Of a DNA stretch of 64,000 nucleotides, positions 44,649-54,746 are shown piece by piece. The notes under the pieces were generated by a model. That model saw only the letters and a list, made by a program, of their open reading frames with translations, made no database searches and was not told where the DNA came from. Within the stretch, counting starts at the first letter, position 1; the number at the start of each line of letters is the position of its first letter. The stretch is from an uncultured Lachnospiraceae bacterium (lineage in GTDB: Bacteria; Bacillota; Clostridia; Lachnospirales; Lachnospiraceae), in assembly GCA_945868305.1 (NCBI GenBank), contig CAMBKU010000001.1, forward strand, positions 1 through 64,000, written 5' to 3'. The position numbers and the translations under genes are program-made.

Positions 44649-47600
44649 ATGATGGACACTTTTAGGAAACCTTTAGAGGAATTAAAAGATTTTGAAGATC
44701 TGACGGAAAGCTTAAAAACTCTTGCGGGATTTGTGTCGGTTTCCGGCTGTATTGATGCTGAAAAACCTCATTTGATCTATGGCATAAAAGACGGTGTGGA
44801 AAGTAAGATCATCGTTGCGTCAAGCGAGCAGAAGGCAAAAGAACTGTACGAGGAATACCGCTTCTTTGATAAGGAAGCGGTATATTTTCCTGCAAAGGAT
44901 ATTCTGTTCTATCAGGCAGATATTCGCGGAAATCTGTTGACACAGGAACGTATTAAGACATTAAAAGCGGTAGCGGAGCAAAAAAGCGTAACCATTTTTA
45001 CAACTTTTGATGCGCTGATGAATGAAATGGCAGAGCCGGAAAATTTTCTGGTTTCCGTGAAGCGTTTTGAAATCGGAGATACGGTAAACTTGCAGCAGCT
45101 TGAAAAAGAACTGGTGGACATGGGCTATGTGCGCAATTACCAGGTGGAAGCTGCCGGGGAATTTGCAGTCCGGGGTGGAATTTTAGATATCTTTCCGTTG
45201 ACGGAGGAAAATCCGTTCCGAATGGAACTTTGGGGCGATGAGGTGGATTCGCTGCGGAATTTTGATGTGGAAAGCCAGCGGATGATCGAGAATCTGGAGA
45301 AAATCACCATCTATCCGGCCTGTGAATTTATCTTATCGGAGGATAGAAAGACTGCGGGAATAAAGAAACTTCAGGCGGAAAGCAAAAAGGTCTGTGAACG
45401 GTTTCGGAAAGAGATGAAAACGGAGGAAGCTCACCGGATAAAAACGGGAACAGAGGCATTTGTAGAGGAAGTGACGGAAACTGGCGGCAGTGCCAACGTA
45501 GATTTTTATCTGTCTTATTTTACGGAGCATACGGTATCGTTACTTGATTATTTTAATCGGGAAAGTACTGTGATATTTCTGGATGAGCCACCGCGTTGTG
45601 TGGAAAAAGGCAGAGTCACGGAAAAGGAATTTTCCGAGAGCATGAAACAGAGGCTGGAAAAGGGCTATATTCTTCCTGGTCAGATGAAGGCGCTTTTTAC
45701 CTATAAGGAGATTTTGGCAAAGCTTGCACGCATGAAATGCGTTGGTCTTGCATCCCTGGAGACTAAGGAAAAAGAAATTGAGATAAAAAAGCGTTTTACC
45801 ATACAGACCAGAAGTGTAAATTCCTACAATAACAGCTTCGAACTACTGGTAAAGGATTTAAAGCGTTATAAGGATAAGGGCTACCGGGTGGTGCTTCTTT
45901 CAGGTTCCAAGACCAGGGCAGAGCATCTGGCGGGAGACCTTTTAGAGGAAGGGTTAAACAGCTATTTTAGTGCGGATTTTTCCCATGAAGTGAAGCCCGG
46001 CGAGGTAATGACAGCTTACGGCAAGGTCAAAAGGGGCTATGAGTATCCGTTACTTAAATTTGTTGTTATTTCCGAGAGTGATATTTTTGGCGCGGAAAAG
46101 AAAAAGAAGAAAAAACGCCGGATATATGAGGGAGAAAAAATCCAGAGTTTCAGCGACCTCAGTATCGGAGATTATGTGGTACATGAAAACCACGGGCTGG
46201 GCATTTATCGTGGGATTGAGAAAGTAGAGGTAGATAAGACAGTCAAGGATTATATCAAGATTGAGTATGCCAAGGGTGGTAATCTTTATATTCTTGCAAC
46301 ACAGCTGGAACTGATTCAAAAATACGCAGGTTCTGATGCGAAAAAACCCAAACTGAATCAGCTTGGGACACAGGAATGGAATAGAACCAAGACAAAGGTG
46401 CGGGGAGCTGTAAAAGAGATTGCGGGTGATCTGGTGAAGCTTTATGCCGCAAGACAGGAGAAAGAAGGATTTGTCTATAGCCCGGATACGGTATGGCAGA
46501 AAGAATTTGAGGAGATGTTTCCGTTTGAGGAAACGGAAGATCAGGAGCTTGCCATTGAAGCGACGAAAAAGGATATGGAGAGCAAAAAGATTATGGACCG
46601 CCTGATCTGTGGAGATGTAGGGTATGGAAAGACAGAGGTGGCTATCCGAGCGGCTTTTAAGGCGGTACAGGACGGAAAACAGGTGGTTTACCTGGTGCCG
46701 ACGACCATTCTTGCCCAACAGCATTATAATACGTTTGCGCAGAGAATGAAGGATTTTCCGGTGCGGGTGGATTTGCTCTGCCGTTTTCGTTCTGCCTCAG
46801 AACAAAAAAAGACCATTGAGGATTTAAAGAAGGGTATGGTGGATATTGTAATCGGTACTCACCGGGTGCTTTCCAAGGATGTGGTTTTTAAGGATCTGGG
46901 ACTTTTGATTATTGATGAAGAACAGCGTTTTGGCGTTGGACACAAGGAAAAAATAAAGCAGCTAAAAAATAATATTGATGTGCTGACACTGACTGCGACT
47001 CCGATTCCGAGAACACTTCACATGAGCCTGATTGGTATCCGAGACATGAGTGTTTTGGAAGAACCGCCGATGGATCGTATGCCGATACAGACTTATGTCA
47101 TGGAGTTTAATGAGGAACTGGTGCGGGAAGCAATCAACCGGGAAATGGCAAGAGGCGGACAGGTATATTATGTTTTTAACCGTGTAAATCAGATTGCGGA
47201 TGTGGCGACAAAAATAGCTTCGCTGGTGCCGGATGCAAATGTGGCATTCGCCCACGGACAGATGAAGGAAAAAGAACTGGAAGACATCATGTACAGTTTT
47301 ATTAACGGGGAAATCGATGTCCTCGTGTCTACCACGATTATTGAAACCGGACTGGATATATCTAATGTCAACACCATGATTATTCAGGATGCGGATAATC
47401 TGGGACTGTCCCAGCTCTATCAGTTAAGAGGACGTGTAGGGCGTTCCAACCGGACAGCCTATGCATTCCTCATGTATAAGCGGGATAAGATGCTAAAAGA
47501 GGTTGCAGAAAAGCGCCTTGCCGCAATCAAGGAGTTTACGGAGCTTGGAAGCGGTTTTAAAATTGCCATGCGGGATCTGGAAATCCGCGGAGCCGGAAAT

Positions 47601-48182
47601 CTGCTGGGAGCGGAGCAGCACGGACACATGGAGGCTGTGGGATATGATCTGTACTGCAAAATGCTAAACGAGGCGGTCAAGGAGGCAAAAGGCATCGAGA
47701 GCGAGGAGCGGTTCGATACATCTTTGGATATCGATATCGATGCGTTTATTCCAGTAAACTATATTCCAAATGAATATCAGAAGCTGGATATTTATAAGCG
47801 GATTGCGGGAATTGAAACAGAAGAAGAAAAAGATGAAATGTTAGAAGAATTGATAGACCGTTTCGGAGAACCGCCGAAATCCGTAAACAACCTGCTTTTG
47901 ATTGCAGAGCTAAAGGCGAAAGCACATGCCGGATATTTTGTGGAAATTACCCAGAAAGCGGAGGAGATAAAATTTGTTCTCTATGAGAAAGCGAAGGTAG
48001 ATCCGGCAAAAATACCGGAATTGGTGAAAAAGTATGAGAACAGAGTCGCTTTTGTTGCAGATAGTAAAGCTCCCTGCTTTATCTATCGATTAAACCAGAA
48101 TTCCAGGCAAAAGGGCGCGGATGTGCCGACACTGATTTCGGAGTTTTTGGAGAAAGAAAAGGAGATACTTCTTGCTCCTTAA
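44649..48182 (+). CDS. mfd: Transcription-repair coupling factor
   Basis: A 1177-residue Mfd: UvrB-like N-terminal domains (about 1-330), a CarD-like RNA-polymerase-binding domain (about 490-560, [13 protein letters not shown]), a RecG-type helicase core (about 600-980) and a C-terminal TRCF domain. Walker A is GDVGYGKTE and the DEEQ box is [10 protein letters not shown]. It removes stalled polymerase at lesions and recruits UvrA. Start chosen at 44649, nine bases after AAGGAAG; 44652 is equally in frame. Confidence 0.94.
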   Translation: MMDTFRKPLEELKDFEDLTESLKTLAGFVSVSGCIDAEKPHLIYGIKDGVESKIIVASSEQKAKELYEEYRFFDKEAVYFPAKDILFYQADIRGNLLTQERIKTLKAVAEQKSVTIFTTFDALMNEMAEPENFLVSVKRFEIGDTVNLQQLEKELVDMGYVRNYQVEAAGEFAVRGGILDIFPLTEENPFRMELWGDEVDSLRNFDVESQRMIENLEKITIYPACEFILSEDRKTAGIKKLQAESKKVCERFRKEMKTEEAHRIKTGTEAFVEEVTETGGSANVDFYLSYFTEHTVSLLDYFNRESTVIFLDEPPRCVEKGRVTEKEFSESMKQRLEKGYILPGQMKALFTYKEILAKLARMKCVGLASLETKEKEIEIKKRFTIQTRSVNSYNNSFELLVKDLKRYKDKGYRVVLLSGSKTRAEHLAGDLLEEGLNSYFSADFSHEVKPGEVMTAYGKVKRGYEYPLLKFVVISESDIFGAEKKKKKKRRIYEGEKIQSFSDLSIGDYVVHENHGLGIYRGIEKVEVDKTVKDYIKIEYAKGGNLYILATQLELIQKYAGSDAKKPKLNQLGTQEWNRTKTKVRGAVKEIAGDLVKLYAARQEKEGFVYSPDTVWQKEFEEMFPFEETEDQELAIEATKKDMESKKIMDRLICGDVGYGKTEVAIRAAFKAVQDGKQVVYLVPTTILAQQHYNTFAQRMKDFPVRVDLLCRFRSASEQKKTIEDLKKGMVDIVIGTHRVLSKDVVFKDLGLLIIDEEQRFGVGHKEKIKQLKNNIDVLTLTATPIPRTLHMSLIGIRDMSVLEEPPMDRMPIQTYVMEFNEELVREAINREMARGGQVYYVFNRVNQIADVATKIASLVPDANVAFAHGQMKEKELEDIMYSFINGEIDVLVSTTIIETGLDISNVNTMIIQDADNLGLSQLYQLRGRVGRSNRTAYAFLMYKRDKMLKEVAEKRLAAIKEFTELGSGFKIAMRDLEIRGAGNLLGAEQHGHMEAVGYDLYCKMLNEAVKEAKGIESEERFDTSLDIDIDAFIPVNYIPNEYQKLDIYKRIAGIETEEEKDEMLEELIDRFGEPPKSVNNLLLIAELKAKAHAGYFVEITQKAEEIKFVLYEKAKVDPAKIPELVKKYENRVAFVADSKAPCFIYRLNQNSRQKGADVPTLISEFLEKEKEILLAP

Positions 48183-48215
48183 AGAAGGGCATCTGTGAAA
48201 AAAGCATGAAAAATC

Positions 48216-48276
48216 TTGCGGGTATGGAAAAAAAGCACTATAATAAAGCGAGTGACCAGAAATAAGGTCATTTTTT
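48216..48276 (+). promoter_or_regulatory. Promoter followed at once by a terminator-like hairpin
   Basis: TTGCGG (48216-48221) and TATAAT (48239-48244) are 17 bases apart. Directly after the expected start lies TGACC (48253-48257) paired with GGTCA (48266-48270) and a T6 run. It could be the mfd terminator, or an early attenuator in the prsA-like leader. Confidence 0.5.
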
Positions 48277-48308
48277 AAGGAAAAAAATCGAAGAAAGGTT
48301 AAAAGAAC

Positions 48309-49418
48309 ATGAAGATAAAAAGAATGACAGCACTGTTGCTTTCAGGTACATTGGCGGCAGCCGCTGTTTTGAGCGGGTGCGGCAGCAAGGAAGTGGATCC
48401 GGAAGCTGTGGTTGCCACACTAAACGGAAAAGAAATCAAACTCGGACTGGCAAATTTTATGGCGCAGTATCAGGCAGTTACGTATGATGCTTATTATTCT
48501 TCCTACATGGGCGGAGCCAGCATGTGGAGTCAGGATTATTCCGGTGATGGTACGACCATGGAGGATATGGTAAAAGAACAGGTCATGGATTCCATTAAGA
48601 CAGATTATCTGTTGGAGGAGCATATGGCAGACTATGGCGTGGAGATTACGGATGATGAGCTTAGTGCCATGAAGGAGGCTGCTGCGAAATTTATGGAGGA
48701 CAATAAGCAGCCAGCCATTGAACGTATGACGGCTACAGAGGAAATTGTGACAGAAATGTTGCGGTTAAATACCATCCAGCAGAAAATGCACGAGGCAATT
48801 ATTGCGGAGGTAGATACAGAAGTCAGTGATGAAGAAGCGGCACAGCGGACGTTTTCTTATTACAATGTGACATTGCCGGAGAATACGGCGGAAACAGAAA
48901 GTTTGGATGCGACAGAAGAAGTCGGAACAGAGTCTTCTGAGGAACAAGAAGCAGAGTTGAAATCTTATGCAGAGCAGGTAGCTGCAGATGCGGCAGAAGA
49001 TTTTGACGGTGTGGCAGATGCTTATGGGCTTACGGTAAGCACGTATTCTTACGGTACCGATGAGGAATCTTTTGACGCGAATGTGATAGCAGAGGCGGAT
49101 GAATTAAAAGAAGGACAGGTTTCTGGTGTTATTGAGACGGAGAGTGGACAGTATTATGTCATTCGACTGGATAAGGAATTTGACGAGGAGGCAACCGAGA
49201 ATAAAAAGCAGGAAATTATTTCCAATCGTCAGTCTGACCATTATACAGAGGTGTGTGAAGGCTACGAGGAAGCGGCAGAATGGGAACTGAACGAGAAGGT
49301 ATGGGAGACCGTTACATTTATCGGAAATCAGTATACCATTGCTTCTGATGATACTGAGTCACTTACGGATGTGGAAAGTGCGGCAGAAACAGAGGCAGCG
49401 ACTGAATCCGTACAGTAG
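48309..49418 (+). CDS. PrsA/SurA-like lipoprotein foldase
   Basis: A 369-residue lipoprotein. The signal sequence ends in the lipobox LSGC with C24 as the lipidated residue. A SurA_N-type helical region and a parvulin-like part (about 225-300, with EGQVSGVIETESGQYYVIRL) follow; the isomerase active site is shortened, so catalysis is uncertain. A Glu/Thr-rich acidic tail closes the protein. It probably assists folding of exported proteins at the membrane. It is flanked by its own promoter and terminator. Confidence 0.85.
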   Translation: MKIKRMTALLLSGTLAAAAVLSGCGSKEVDPEAVVATLNGKEIKLGLANFMAQYQAVTYDAYYSSYMGGASMWSQDYSGDGTTMEDMVKEQVMDSIKTDYLLEEHMADYGVEITDDELSAMKEAAAKFMEDNKQPAIERMTATEEIVTEMLRLNTIQQKMHEAIIAEVDTEVSDEEAAQRTFSYYNVTLPENTAETESLDATEEVGTESSEEQEAELKSYAEQVAADAAEDFDGVADAYGLTVSTYSYGTDEESFDANVIAEADELKEGQVSGVIETESGQYYVIRLDKEFDEEATENKKQEIISNRQSDHYTEVCEGYEEAAEWELNEKVWETVTFIGNQYTIASDDTESLTDVESAAETEAATESVQ

Positions 49419-49458
49419 CTTACAATACGAGAAAGCAGAACCGAAAATAACTTGAAAG

Positions 49459-49497
49459 TGGATTACCGCAGCGGAAGGTGCAGTAATCCATTTTTTT
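49459..49497 (+). terminator. Terminator of the PrsA-like gene
   Basis: TGGATTAC (49459-49466) pairs exactly with GTAATCCA (49483-49490), followed by seven T. Confidence 0.88.
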
Positions 49498-49574
49498 CTT
49501 TGAAAAACAGACAAGTTATGCTAATATAATAACAATAGCCATTTTTGGGAAAGTGAAATAAGAGGACAAAAGAG

Positions 49575-50081
49575 ATGAAGAATATTGTTTTGATAGGAAT
49601 GCCGGGAGTGGGAAAAAGCACTGCGGGCGTTGTACTTGCAAAAGTTTTGGGATATGAGTTTATAGATGCGGACCTTGTTATCCAGCAGCAGGAAGGCAAG
49701 CTTTTACATGAGATTATTTCCGAAGTTGGAACGGACGGTTTTATTGAAGTGGAAAACCGGGTTAACAGTAAACTTGATGTGGAAAAGGCTATTATTGCCA
49801 CCGGAGGCAGCGTGGTTTATGGAAAGGAAGCTATGCAGCATTTGAAAGAGATTGGAACGGTGGTGTATTTGCAGGTTTCTTATGATATTTTAAAAAAGCG
49901 CCTGCATGATATCAAAGGACGTGGAGTTGTATTAAAGGAAGGCCAGGATTTGAAAGGGCTGTACGAAGAACGGATTCCATTGTATGAAAAGTATGCGGAC
50001 ATCACAGTCTGCGAAGACAATTTGAGTGTAGAGCAGACCATTGAAAAGATAATCGAGCAGTTAAAGCAGTTGGAAGCCTAG
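49575..50081 (+). CDS. aroK: Shikimate kinase
   Basis: A 168-residue shikimate kinase of the aromatic amino acid pathway. The P-loop is GMPGVGKST (8-16), the shikimate-binding D-A-D is in FIDADLVIQ and the GG motif is in ATGGSVVY. AGAGGAC lies before the ATG. It stands away from other aro genes. The M23 peptidase gene starts one base after its stop, so both are in one transcript. Confidence 0.93.
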   Translation: MKNIVLIGMPGVGKSTAGVVLAKVLGYEFIDADLVIQQQEGKLLHEIISEVGTDGFIEVENRVNSKLDVEKAIIATGGSVVYGKEAMQHLKEIGTVVYLQVSYDILKKRLHDIKGRGVVLKEGQDLKGLYEERIPLYEKYADITVCEDNLSVEQTIEKIIEQLKQLEA

Positions 50082-50082
50082 A

Positions 50083-51654
50083 ATGAATAGAGAAAAATCA
50101 CAAAAGATAAGAGAGAAAAAAAGATACATACAGGCAGGCATCGTTGCGGGTGTGGCAGGAATACTTGCATTGACTGCTGAGATGCAGCAAAGATGCCTGG
50201 GGCAGAATTATTTTGAGATAATTGTAGATAATAAAGTAATAGGGGCAGTAGGACAGGAACCGGATACGAAAGAGATAATTCAGGAATGTAGAAGACAGCT
50301 TACGGAAATTACTGGGGGTTATGTTTGCCTGGATGTGCAGATAGAGACAAAAAAAGCGCACAAATTATTTACGCCGCTTCTTAATAGGCAGGAGGCAGAG
50401 CAGCTTGTTTTAGAGGAATTAAAGCATAAAGTACTCTCAGGCGGTGTATCGGCGTATACGGTGAGCATCAATGATTTCAAGGCGTCTTTTGCCAGTTTGG
50501 ATGAGGTGAGTGAATTTCTTTCGCTGGTGAAGCAGGAATATGACACAGAAGACCAGTTTGAGGTAGTGTATAGCCAGGACGACGATCACAGTGCGGATAC
50601 CTTTTTGGCTTCCCTTCAAAGAAGTGGACAGGCTGCTGAAGTGGAGGATGCGGCAGAGCCAGAAAACACGGGAGTGGATGCTCTTTGTGCAGGTGTCACG
50701 AAAACTTCTGCCAAACGGCTTTCTTATGCACTCGGGCATCCGGGAGAAAAAAACTATGAAACTGGTCTGGTAGATTTGGGATTTGCGGAGACAGTTACCG
50801 TTTATACGGATTATGTGGACGCGGCAGAGCTTGATAGTGTTTCGGCTGCAGCGGAAGCAGTCACAAAAGAAGAAGAAACGAATAAGATATATGAGGTGCA
50901 GGCAGGTGATTGTCTGTCTACGATCGCTGAAGACCATGATACAACGGTAGCCCGTATCATGGAATTAAATGGGTTTACGGATGAAACGGCATATATCTGT
51001 ATCGGGGATGAAATCATCGTTTCCGTGCCGGAACCGGATTTGTCTGTGTGGAAAACAGAAGGTATTGTGTATGAGGAAGATTATGAGGCAGATCCGCAGA
51101 TTATTGGGAACGATGCATGGTACACGACAGAGCAGGTGGTTTTAAAAGAGGGGACGACGGGACACCGTGAGGTAAATGCACTTGTCACTTATCAGGATGG
51201 TGTGGAGACAGAACGAACCATTGCACACCAGACGATAATGGCAGCATCTGTGCCGGCAGTAGTGGAACAGGGAACGAAGATACCGCCGACCTATGTAAAA
51301 CCGATTTATGGCGGAAGATTTACTTCTGGTTTTGGAAAACGCTGGGGCAGGATGCATAAAGGAGTGGACTGGGCATGCCCGACAGGAACGACAGTCTATG
51401 CTTCCAGTGACGGCGTTGTGGAATATGCGGATTGGAGCAATGGATATGGCTATAATGTCATTTTGGATCATCCGGATGGACGGAAAACGAGATACTGCCA
51501 TTTGAGTAAGACACTTGTAACTGCAGGAACGAGTGTATCCCAGGGAGAACCAATCGGATTGAGTGGCAGTACCGGGCATTCGACGGGACCGCATGTCCAT
51601 TTCGAGATTTTTATAAACGGTACACAGGTAAATCCGTTGGATTATATCAATTAA
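50083..51654 (+). CDS. LysM-G5-M23 peptidoglycan peptidase
   Basis: A 523-residue exported protein. It has an N-terminal membrane segment (about 17-33), a long region of unknown fold (34-245), a LysM domain (about 266-312, YEVQAGDCLSTIAEDHDTTV), a G5 domain (about 338-395) and a C-terminal M23 metallopeptidase. The zinc site is H and D of MHKGVDW plus HVHFE. It cleaves peptide cross-links of the wall or acts as an activator. It starts one base after aroK. Confidence 0.9.
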   Translation: MNREKSQKIREKKRYIQAGIVAGVAGILALTAEMQQRCLGQNYFEIIVDNKVIGAVGQEPDTKEIIQECRRQLTEITGGYVCLDVQIETKKAHKLFTPLLNRQEAEQLVLEELKHKVLSGGVSAYTVSINDFKASFASLDEVSEFLSLVKQEYDTEDQFEVVYSQDDDHSADTFLASLQRSGQAAEVEDAAEPENTGVDALCAGVTKTSAKRLSYALGHPGEKNYETGLVDLGFAETVTVYTDYVDAAELDSVSAAAEAVTKEEETNKIYEVQAGDCLSTIAEDHDTTVARIMELNGFTDETAYICIGDEIIVSVPEPDLSVWKTEGIVYEEDYEADPQIIGNDAWYTTEQVVLKEGTTGHREVNALVTYQDGVETERTIAHQTIMAASVPAVVEQGTKIPPTYVKPIYGGRFTSGFGKRWGRMHKGVDWACPTGTTVYASSDGVVEYADWSNGYGYNVILDHPDGRKTRYCHLSKTLVTAGTSVSQGEPIGLSGSTGHSTGPHVHFEIFINGTQVNPLDYIN

Positions 51655-51775
51655 ACGGAAATATCAGGTAATTCTTTTCCAAATGGCCGGAATATGGTAT
51701 AATAGTTTTATTGGAGTTTGATTCAAATAAAATTTACAATTATGTTACGTTTTGTTAACAAACAGGGGAAATCTC

Positions 51776-51805
51776 TTGACAAAAGAGAAATTAGGCTACT
51801 ATAAT
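51776..51805 (+). promoter_or_regulatory. Promoter of murA
   Basis: TTGACA (51776-51781) and TATAAT (51800-51805) are both perfect, 18 bases apart, 47 bases before the ATG. Confidence 0.75.
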
Positions 51806-51852
51806 AATTTGTTTATTGAATGAATGATTGATGTTATGCATAGAGGTGCGAA

Positions 51853-53145
51853 ATGGAACAGTATGTGATTAAAGGTGGAAATCCGTTAGTCGGCGAAGTA
51901 GAGATTGGTGGGGCAAAAAATGCTGCACTTGCTATTCTTGCGGCTGCGATTATGACAGATGAGACCGTTACGATAGAAAATCTCCCGAATGTCCGGGATA
52001 TCAATGTGCTTTTAAATGCCATTGAAGGGATTGGAGCAAAAGTAGAGCGTATCAATAACCATAAAGTAAAAATTAATGGTGCGTTGATTAATAATTTGAG
52101 TGTAGATTACGAATTTATCAAGAAAATACGTGCATCCTATTATCTGCTTGGGGCATTGCTCGGCAAATATAAGAGAGCGGAAGTGGCACTCCCGGGCGGG
52201 TGTGACATCGGAAGCAGACCAATCGACTTGCATATCAAGGGTTTCCGGGCGCTGGGTGCGGATGTGGATATCCAGCATGGTCTGATTACGGCGAAGGCAG
52301 ACGCGCTGGTTGGAACTCATATTTATCTTGATAAGGTATCCGTCGGTGCGACCATCAATATCATGATGGCAGCTTCTATGGCGGAGGGAAAGACAATCAT
52401 TGAAAATGCAGCGAGGGAACCACATGTTGTTGATATTGCAAACTTCTTAAACAGCATGGGTGCGAATATCCGTGGCGCAGGTACAGATGTGATTCGTATC
52501 GTGGGCGTGGAGAAGCTTCATAAGACGGAATATTCCATTATTCCGGATCAGATTGAAGCGGGTACGTTTATGTTTGCGGCGGCTGCTACCAAAGGTGATG
52601 TTACAGTAAAGAACGTGATTCCGAAGCATTTGGAGGCTACGTCGGCAAAATTGATTGAAGTAGGCTGCGAGGTAGAGGAATTTGATGATGCGGTGCGTGT
52701 AGTGTCCAGCAAACCGTTGCGGCATACGCAGGTGACTACGTTGGCATATCCGGGATTTCCGACGGATATGCAACCTCAGATGTCGGTGGTACTTGGAATC
52801 GCACAGGGAACCAGTACCGTGACGGAGAGTATTTTTGAGAATCGTTTCAAGTACGTGGATGAGTTGACCCGTATGGGAGCCGATATCAAAGTGGAGAGTA
52901 ATATTGCCATTATAAATGGTGTAAAGGGCTATACCGGAGCAAGGGTGAGCGCACCGGATCTTCGTGCTGGAGCGGCGCTTGTTATCGCGGGACTTTCCGC
53001 GGAGGGAATCACAATCGTGGATGATATCTATTTTATTGAGCGTGGTTATGAAGAATTTGAAAAGAAGCTTCGCTCGATTGGCGCACAGATTGAAAAAGTA
53101 AGCTCAGAAAAAGAAATTCAGAAATTTCGCTTGAAAGTATCATAA
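51853..53145 (+). CDS. murA: UDP-GlcNAc 1-carboxyvinyltransferase
   Basis: A 430-residue MurA that starts peptidoglycan synthesis by adding enolpyruvyl to UDP-GlcNAc. The catalytic loop is PGGCDIGSRP with C117, the residue attacked by fosfomycin. The opening KGGNPLVGEVEIGGAKNA is typical. ATAGAGGTG precedes the ATG. It is a single-gene unit with its own strong promoter and terminator. A second MurA paralogue may exist elsewhere in the genome, as in many Firmicutes. Confidence 0.95.
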   Translation: MEQYVIKGGNPLVGEVEIGGAKNAALAILAAAIMTDETVTIENLPNVRDINVLLNAIEGIGAKVERINNHKVKINGALINNLSVDYEFIKKIRASYYLLGALLGKYKRAEVALPGGCDIGSRPIDLHIKGFRALGADVDIQHGLITAKADALVGTHIYLDKVSVGATINIMMAASMAEGKTIIENAAREPHVVDIANFLNSMGANIRGAGTDVIRIVGVEKLHKTEYSIIPDQIEAGTFMFAAAATKGDVTVKNVIPKHLEATSAKLIEVGCEVEEFDDAVRVVSSKPLRHTQVTTLAYPGFPTDMQPQMSVVLGIAQGTSTVTESIFENRFKYVDELTRMGADIKVESNIAIINGVKGYTGARVSAPDLRAGAALVIAGLSAEGITIVDDIYFIERGYEEFEKKLRSIGAQIEKVSSEKEIQKFRLKVS

Positions 53146-53168
53146 AAACAGGTTGAGAAAATAAAAGA

Positions 53169-53202
53169 CCCTTCTTAAGAAGCATTCTTAAGAAGGGATT
53201 TT
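53169..53202. terminator. Terminator between murA and the HD-GYP gene
   Basis: CCCTTCTTAAGAA (53169-53181) pairs exactly with TTCTTAAGAAGGG (53185-53197) around three bases, then ATTTTTA. The two genes converge here. Confidence 0.88.
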
Positions 53203-53211
53203 TATTGCCTT

Positions 53212-54360
53212 TTAAATGATAGCTTTGATATACAGGTCACTGCGGTTTAAGTCAATGCAGGAACCATCGTTTAACTGTACCAGTGGTTTGGAAAATACCT
53301 GCTGGTTCAACAGAACAATCTTTGCGCTTTCTCCATTGCTGAGCATGACACGATTGTTTTGGTAGGTCGTTGCGATATGCTCTAAGAAGGTCAGAATGTA
53401 TTTTGGCTTATACTTCTGCAGCCCTTCTTTTTCAAATTCTGCAATAACCTGGAAAGGACAAAGCGGTGCGCGGTAGATGCGGGCTGCTGTCATGGCATCA
53501 TACACATCGGCAATTGCTATAATTAAGGCGAAATTATCGATGTCGTTTTCTTTGATGCCAAGAGGATAACCGGAACCATCGCAACGTTCATGGTGCATCA
53601 GGGTTGCCTTTAGAATTCGGGTATCAAGTCCCTGTGCCTTCAAAATTTCATAGCCGTAGACTGGATGCTTGCGGATGAGAGCAAATTCTTCATCTGTAAG
53701 TTGCTCTTTTTTGTTAAGAACATCAGGCGGGATTTTTGTTTTTCCGATATCGTGTAAAAGTCCTGCCACGGTTAAAAGGTCGATATCCTCATTTGGAAGC
53801 TTCAGCCAGATACCAATCATCCGGGAAATCAGGGACACATTGATACAGTGTGCGTAAATACTGTCGTTGATGGAACGAAGATTATGCAACATATCAAAAA
53901 AGTCGATAGTAGTCTGTTCCGGATGGAGCAGGGAGGTTATTTTATTTAACATATCATTTATGTCAACGGATTCCCCTGCGATAATTTTGTCAAAAATCAG
54001 CTTTAAATCATTGGCGCTAAAGGAAAAGTCTACCTGAAACTTCTGAAATTCCGCACTCTTTTTTATTTTTTGAGAGTAGGAAGGTTCCGCCACTGCACCT
54101 TTTGTTGAATCGGTGGATTTCTGTTCATAATGAAGCAGAGAATTTTGTGAAAAAAAGTCCCCCTTTTTGGCAGGTTCTTCTTTTGTTTCCTCCATTTCAA
54201 CAGTTACGGTCGGAACATTATAAAACTGGATTCTGTTAATAAGCTGTTGTGTTAAGACGACCTTGGCGTCTACCAGAACCTGTCCGGTTTTAGTGTAAAC
54301 CGGCGCAGCAACGGTCATGCCGGGAAGGAGGTCTTTTGTATGATACTCTTTTAGATTCAT
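53212..54360 (-). CDS. HD-GYP domain cyclic-di-GMP phosphodiesterase
   Basis: About 382 residues. The N-terminal part (1-140) carries a beta domain and a linker of low complexity; the HD-GYP domain (about 145-310) has LLHDIGKTKIP, HPVYGYEIL and HHERCDGSGYP. These enzymes degrade cyclic-di-GMP. The start at 54360 follows GGGGGAG; in-frame upstream starts are weaker. No membrane segment is seen. Together with the EAL-GGDEF protein at 1004 it adds to second-messenger control of surface or motility functions. Confidence 0.9.
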   Translation of the reverse strand: MNLKEYHTKDLLPGMTVAAPVYTKTGQVLVDAKVVLTQQLINRIQFYNVPTVTVEMEETKEEPAKKGDFFSQNSLLHYEQKSTDSTKGAVAEPSYSQKIKKSAEFQKFQVDFSFSANDLKLIFDKIIAGESVDINDMLNKITSLLHPEQTTIDFFDMLHNLRSINDSIYAHCINVSLISRMIGIWLKLPNEDIDLLTVAGLLHDIGKTKIPPDVLNKKEQLTDEEFALIRKHPVYGYEILKAQGLDTRILKATLMHHERCDGSGYPLGIKENDIDNFALIIAIADVYDAMTAARIYRAPLCPFQVIAEFEKEGLQKYKPKYILTFLEHIATTYQNNRVMLSNGESAKIVLLNQQVFSKPLVQLNDGSCIDLNRSDLYIKAII

Positions 54361-54541
54361 CGTCGCTCCCCCAAATTGAAAAAACATTTCATAAAAATTT
54401 AACAACTTAACATAAATATACTATTTTGTAGCGAAATGGTCAATAAAAAATATAAAATAGAGAAGAAAAACCTTGACATCTATAAGGAGAAGGTGTAATG
54501 TATTCGACAGAGATTTGAAAATTCAATATTGTTGCATATTT

Positions 54542-54722
54542 CTCTTATTCAGAGTGATGGAGATACATAGGATCGATGAAGTCACGGCAACCCCTCTTAA
54601 CGGAAGGTGCCAACCTGAGCGAGTATTTATGGCAGAGCAGCTATTTTGCACTGTTAATCGAACAATAAGAGGATTTGATTATCTTATTTATCGAGTCCGC
54701 GTTCGTGCGGATTTTTTTTTAC
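54542..54722 (+). promoter_or_regulatory. SAM-I (S-box) riboswitch with terminator
   Basis: The aptamer is closed by CTCTTATT (54542-54549) pairing with AATAAGAG (54664-54671). Inside are the S-box core blocks AGAGTGATGGAG, GATGAAG, GGCAACC and GAAGGTGCCAACCTGAG. TCTTATT (54682-54688) can also pair with the 3' closing strand, giving a switch helix, and TCCGC/GCGGA (54696-54711) with a T-tract is the terminator. When SAM is bound the aptamer closes and the terminator should form, lowering metK expression. The rest of 54361-54541 holds the AT-rich start region. Confidence 0.92.
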
Positions 54723-54746
54723 ACTATTTTATAAAGGAGAAAGACA

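Noticed and set aside
46050-46724. A 224-codon minus-strand frame within mfd
   Set aside because: It lies wholly antisense to the conserved helicase core, lacks a ribosome site and is Cys/Phe/Leu-rich as antisense frames are.
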